From NCBI GenBank assembly GCA_964420975.1, contig CAYQVH010000015.1, forward strand, positions 21,993 to 85,992: a stretch of DNA of 64,000 bases, given 5' to 3'. This document shows, piece after piece, positions 61,027-64,000 of this stretch. The notes under the pieces are model-generated. The model was not told the DNA's origin. It ran no database searches and worked only from the letters and a program-made list of their open reading frames with translations. The translations under genes were made by a program, and so were the position numbers. Position 1 is the first letter of the stretch. Each line of letters begins with the position of its first letter. Source of the DNA: Accumulibacter sp964420975. GTDB lineage: Bacteria > Pseudomonadota > Gammaproteobacteria > Burkholderiales > Rhodocyclaceae.

Positions 61027-62375
61027 TGTCGGAGAGTCTGCCAATACTCGTCGTCGAGGACGATCAGGCGCTACGGGAAGCCGTTTGTGACACGCTCGAG
61101 CTTTCCGGGCAGAAGGTGCTGTCGGTCGCCGGCGGTGAAGACGCGTTGCGCCTTCTCGGTCGACAGGCGGTGTCGCTGGTCGTCAGCGACGTGCGCATGG
61201 TGCCACTCGACGGGATTGCCCTGCTCAAGGAGATACGCGGCCGCCTGCCGCATCTGCCAGTGGTCCTGATGACGGCGTTTGCCGACGTCGACCGTGCGGT
61301 CGAGGCGATGCGTGCCGGCGCCTGTGACTTTCTGCTCAAGCCTTTCGAGCCGCAGGCCTTGCTCGAGCACGTGCAGCGCTATCGCTTGCCCGAGACGCTG
61401 GTCGATGAGCGCCTGGTCGCCGGTGACCCGGTCAGCTGTCACCTCTTTGACCTTGCGCGGCGCGTTGCGCAGACCGACGCCACGGTATTGCTGACGGGTG
61501 AAAGCGGCGTCGGCAAGGAGGTCGTCGCGCGCTACATTCACCAGCATTCGGCCCGTCGCAAAGGACCTTTCGTCGCCATCAACTGTGCGGCGATTCCCGA
61601 CGCCTTGCTCGAAGCGACACTTTTCGGGCACGAGAAGGGGGCATTCAGCGGTGCCCACCAAGCACAGGCCGGGAAATTCGAACAAGCGCAGCACGGCACC
61701 TTGCTGCTCGATGAAATTACCGAGATGCCGCTCGCCTTGCAGGCGAAGTTATTGCGCGTGCTACAGGAACGCGAGGTCGAGCGGGTCGGTGGCCAGAAGC
61801 CGGTGGCGCTCGACATCCGTGTCGTCGCGACGTCGAACCGCGATATGGCCGAAGCGGTCGGGAAAGGGCTCTTCCGCGAGGATCTTTACTATCGTCTCAA
61901 CGTCTTCCCTCTGTTGATTCCCGCTTTGCGCCAGCGCGCGCAGGACATTGTTCCCTTGGCGCGCCACTTCCTGGCCGAGCACGGCGGGCGTTCTGCCCGT
62001 CCGGGGTTGGTCCTGTCGCCTGCGGCGGAACAGACGCTGTTGGCGCACGGCTGGCCGGGCAACGTCCGCGAGCTCGAGAACGTCATTCAACGCGCGGTGA
62101 TTCTCGCCACTGGCGACCTCGTTGACCCGCTGGCGCTGCAGTTGTCGGTGGCGCCGCCGGTGGTCGCCAACCTCGTCTCGACGCTGCCCGCCGGTGAGCC
62201 CACGATGGACCCTAAGACAGTCCCTCTTCGGGACGTCGAGCGGGATCATATCTTGGCGACACTCGATGCGGTGGGCGGCTCGCGTAAACTCGCGGGCGAG
62301 CTCCTGGGCATGCCGGAGCGGACGTTACGTTACAAGCTCCGCCAGTATCGCCTCGACGGTTTTCTCAAGAGCTGA
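61026..62375 (+). CDS. fleR: Sigma-54 flagellar response regulator, FleR/FlrC-like
   Basis: 449 residues. Receiver domain with D55 (LVVSDVRMVPLDG), AAA+ domain with Walker A GESGVGKE, the sigma-54 contact loop GAFSGA, Walker B LLLDEITEM and the arginine finger region, then a Fis-type helix-turn-helix (RKLAGELLGMPERTLRYKLR). The GAFSGA variant (serine for threonine) occurs in working activators. Targets visible here are the -24/-12 promoters before flgB, fliK and fliE. Confidence 0.92.
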   Translation: MSESLPILVVEDDQALREAVCDTLELSGQKVLSVAGGEDALRLLGRQAVSLVVSDVRMVPLDGIALLKEIRGRLPHLPVVLMTAFADVDRAVEAMRAGACDFLLKPFEPQALLEHVQRYRLPETLVDERLVAGDPVSCHLFDLARRVAQTDATVLLTGESGVGKEVVARYIHQHSARRKGPFVAINCAAIPDALLEATLFGHEKGAFSGAHQAQAGKFEQAQHGTLLLDEITEMPLALQAKLLRVLQEREVERVGGQKPVALDIRVVATSNRDMAEAVGKGLFREDLYYRLNVFPLLIPALRQRAQDIVPLARHFLAEHGGRSARPGLVLSPAAEQTLLAHGWPGNVRELENVIQRAVILATGDLVDPLALQLSVAPPVVANLVSTLPAGEPTMDPKTVPLRDVERDHILATLDAVGGSRKLAGELLGMPERTLRYKLRQYRLDGFLKS

Positions 62376-62398
62376 ACTCGTCGTCCAGTGAGTGATTC

Positions 62399-62414
62399 GG
62401 GCCCATTTATTGCT
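62399..62414 (+). promoter_or_regulatory. Candidate sigma-54 promoter of fliE
   Basis: GGGCCC-ATTTA-TTGCT keeps the invariant GG and GC with the correct 10-bp separation; two of the six -24 bases differ from TGGCAC. The fliE ATG lies 31 bases downstream. Weaker than the flgB and fliK elements. Confidence 0.55.
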
Positions 62415-62444
62415 TTACAGGAATGGAAACGCAAGGAGAGCGCC

Positions 62445-62768
62445 ATGCACGCCAAAGGTATCGAAGTGATGTTGGGCTTGCTGCAAGCCACGGCGACGGT
62501 TGCTGCTGGCCGGCAGGCAACGCCTGCAGCAGCGCCGGCAGAGGGAACCGATTTCGCGCAGGTGCTGCAAAACTCGATTGCCGAGGTCAATCGAACGCAA
62601 CAGCAGGCGGAAGCCACGGCGGCAAATTTTGCCGCCGGCAATGGGACCGAGAACCTGCACGACGTGATGATTGCCCTGCAAAAGGCGAATCTCTCGTTCC
62701 AGGAAATGGTTCAGGTACGCAACAAGCTCGTTTCTGCCTACCACGACGTGATGAACATGCAGGTATAG
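62445..62768 (+). CDS. fliE: Flagellar hook-basal body complex protein FliE
   Basis: 107 residues, family size. FAQVLQNSIAEVNRTQQQAE and the C-terminal ALQKANLSFQEMVQVRNKLV are diagnostic. FliE joins the MS ring to the rod. AAGGAG precedes ATG 62445; the in-frame codons from 62388 are in the promoter. It is separate from the fliF operon and on the other strand, downstream of fleSR. Confidence 0.96.
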   Translation: MHAKGIEVMLGLLQATATVAAGRQATPAAAPAEGTDFAQVLQNSIAEVNRTQQQAEATAANFAAGNGTENLHDVMIALQKANLSFQEMVQVRNKLVSAYHDVMNMQV

Positions 62769-63150
62769 TCGTGGCTCTTGCTTGAAGGCTGGCGAGCCGG
62801 CCTGAAGCAGCGGTATCGCGTGACGAACGAGTCGGCGACCCTGCGGCGCAGATCCCGCGCCGCCAGCGCTCTCGCACATGGGGTGGGACGCTGTTCAACG
62901 TCATGAATCGCCAACCCAGCGGAAACGCTGGGTTTCAGGCCGCTTGGGGGTGTCAAGAGCCCCCCTCTGAAGCTTCACTCGATGTTTTGCACCTGCTCAG
63001 GGAGATCGGCCGGGAAGCCGCCTGGATGCTGGGTTTCCCGGCCAGAGGTTGCTGGCGGGTACACGTGTGGGTACACAGGAATTGGGGGCTGGAGGCAGGA
63101 GGAAGGCATGTCGCTTGCCTGCAACAGGACGGTCATTGACCGCCGCACGA
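62769..63150. other. Gene-free boundary region after fliE
   Basis: No gene recognised. It holds a 9-bp perfect hairpin at 62913-62934 and a short direct repeat GGGTACAC (about 63057-63082). No tRNA gene or integrase site was seen. It marks the change from the motility block to mobile-element debris. Confidence 0.5.
62913..62935 (+). terminator. Hairpin with GAAA loop downstream of fliE
   Basis: AACCCAGCG-GAAA-CGCTGGGTT is a perfect 9-bp stem with a GNRA tetraloop, followed by T and a CAGG. It could terminate fliE transcripts, though it lies about 145 bases after the stop and the T-tract is short. Confidence 0.5.
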
Positions 63151-63851
63151 TCAGCTGGTGCCGACCGACTTCTCGTGCGCATGCACCTCGGCGGCAAGGC
63201 GCTCGCTCAGGGCTCCAGCCTCGCTTTCCGGCACCACCTCTTGCTCGACCGTCGACTTTCCAAGGATGCTGATCGCCGACTCGAAGGCCGGCCGCAATTC
63301 TGCGAGCGACGGCTCGCCGACCAGGAAGTACAGCTTGAAGTTTTCGCTGGCCTTGGACACGCTGGTGAGTTGCCCCAGCCACTTGTGGGCCTTTTCGCGT
63401 ATTGAATCGGCCGAAGCTAGATCGAACGAAACCGGCGCCAGGCAGTGCCAACCCCCGTTCTTGCAGGCGTGCTTGAACTCGATCTGATCGTCGTCCACGG
63501 CGATGGTCTTCTTCGCGAAGTGGCGAAGAACCTGTCGCTGCTGCAACTCGAGGCTGAACCGCTTCCAAACATCCTCGTCGTGGCGCCGGTAGGCAGGTGA
63601 TCGCGGCTCGTTGGCCATGACGAACCGCTCGAAGAGTTGTTCCAGTGTCAGCCAGGGATCGTTGATGAGCCCAGAGCCCATCGGGGACCATTGAAGCGAA
63701 CTGTCGTCGGCACCCAGGAGCGCATGCGCGTAGCCCATGATCCCGTTCGATGTCTGCTTCAGTGGTAGTTCCTCGGCCAACTCCTTCTGGAATCGCTCGA
63801 ACTCGTGCGTCACGTGTCGCATGGCCGCACGAAACGATTCACCATCCAACC
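63151..63851 (-). pseudogene. Truncated gene of uncertain family (C-terminal part; N-terminus replaced by transposase fragment)
   Basis: The frame reads as a soluble protein of about 233 residues from LRLDGESFRAAMRHVTHEF to HEKSVGTS. Stretches such as IEFKHACKNGGWHCLAPVSF and FKLYFLVGEPSLAELRPAFE recall C-terminal regions of uncharacterised phage- or island-borne proteins (perhaps DUF3037-like), but I cannot name the family firmly. There is no credible start: upstream of about 63852 the conserved-looking frame changes to that of a transposase N-terminus. It is therefore most likely a gene cut by a mobile element. Confidence 0.55.
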
Positions 63852-63992
63852 GAAGTAGGCCAGTTGCCCCATCGGTGTAGCTGCGCTGTCCGCCTCCCAC
63901 CGCACCTGCACACGACCGCCCGCCGTCTGCACTCCAGCGCACAAGCTCTGCATTTCATCAGCCTTCAACCGCTTCAATGTCGACTCACCCAT
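63852..63992 (-). pseudogene. N-terminal fragment of a transposase
   Basis: From ATG 63992 the frame gives 47 residues with GVQTAGGRVQVRWEADSAAT and PMGQLAYF, an opening I associate with a family of DDE transposases, then it loses sense and stops at about 63812. The remaining transposase is absent on this side. The join with the adjacent broken gene lies near 63852. The family assignment is from memory and should be treated as tentative. Confidence 0.5.
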
Positions 63993-64000
63993 CCGGTGAC

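Noticed and set aside
1..64000. CRISPR arrays, rRNA or tRNA genes, prophage
   Set aside because: No regularly spaced repeats, no tRNA-like cloverleaf or rRNA sequence, and no phage structural genes were seen.

Overview
The window is high-GC bacterial DNA whose gene content points to a flagellated betaproteobacterium, most likely a member of the Rhodocyclales or Accumulibacter type. The evidence is paired phasins (polyhydroxyalkanoate granule proteins), a UbiB/HrpA/KdsDC background, a MotCD-type stator, two CheV proteins with CheZ, and a FleS/FleR-like plus FliA/FlgM flagellar hierarchy. This placement rests on gene content only; no rRNA or marker tree was possible.

Layout. 1-8131: an acyl-metabolism locus. 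It holds the end of an AMP-dependent acyl-CoA synthetase, a haem-oxygenase-like diiron oxidase, a short-chain dehydrogenase, a secreted TPR protein and a QseBC-like two-component system. Facing it are ubiB and a ketoacyl synthase III. The convergent junction between the kinase and the synthase has been split by a toxin-antitoxin module (antitoxin carrying an in-frame amber stop, PIN toxin intact) flanked by two copies of the junction sequence. 8132-8785: no convincing gene. 8786-11506: kdsD-kdsC-lptC-lptA (Kdo synthesis and LPS transport) without an adjacent lptB. 11507-13164: two phasin genes behind a consensus sigma-70 promoter and a TGC/GCA palindrome. 13178-18674 (minus strand): hrpA, an EI24-type membrane protein and a MoCF/CinA-type protein. 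18949-19821: adenylate cyclase fused to an FHA domain.

19977-62768 is nearly pure motility DNA: fliW, an MCP, cheV-cheV-cheYZA, flhB-flhA-flhF-flhG-fliA-motC-motD, flgA-flgM-flgN (minus), flgBCDEFGHIJKL plus an uncharacterised lipoprotein gene, fliK-L-M-N-O-P-Q-R (minus), fliF-G-H-I-J (minus), then fleS-fleR-fliE. Flagellin, the filament cap, cheW, cheR and cheB are not in the window. The promoter set I can read is coherent. Sigma-54 -24/-12 elements lie before flgB, fliK and fliE. FliA (sigma-28) elements with an exact 11-bp spacer lie before flgM, the MCP and flgK. This fits a FleSR/sigma-54 middle tier and a FliA/FlgM late tier.

62769-64000 leaves the flagellar block. After a hairpin comes unassigned DNA, then on the minus strand a truncated gene of unknown family butted against what looks like the N-terminal end of a transposase.
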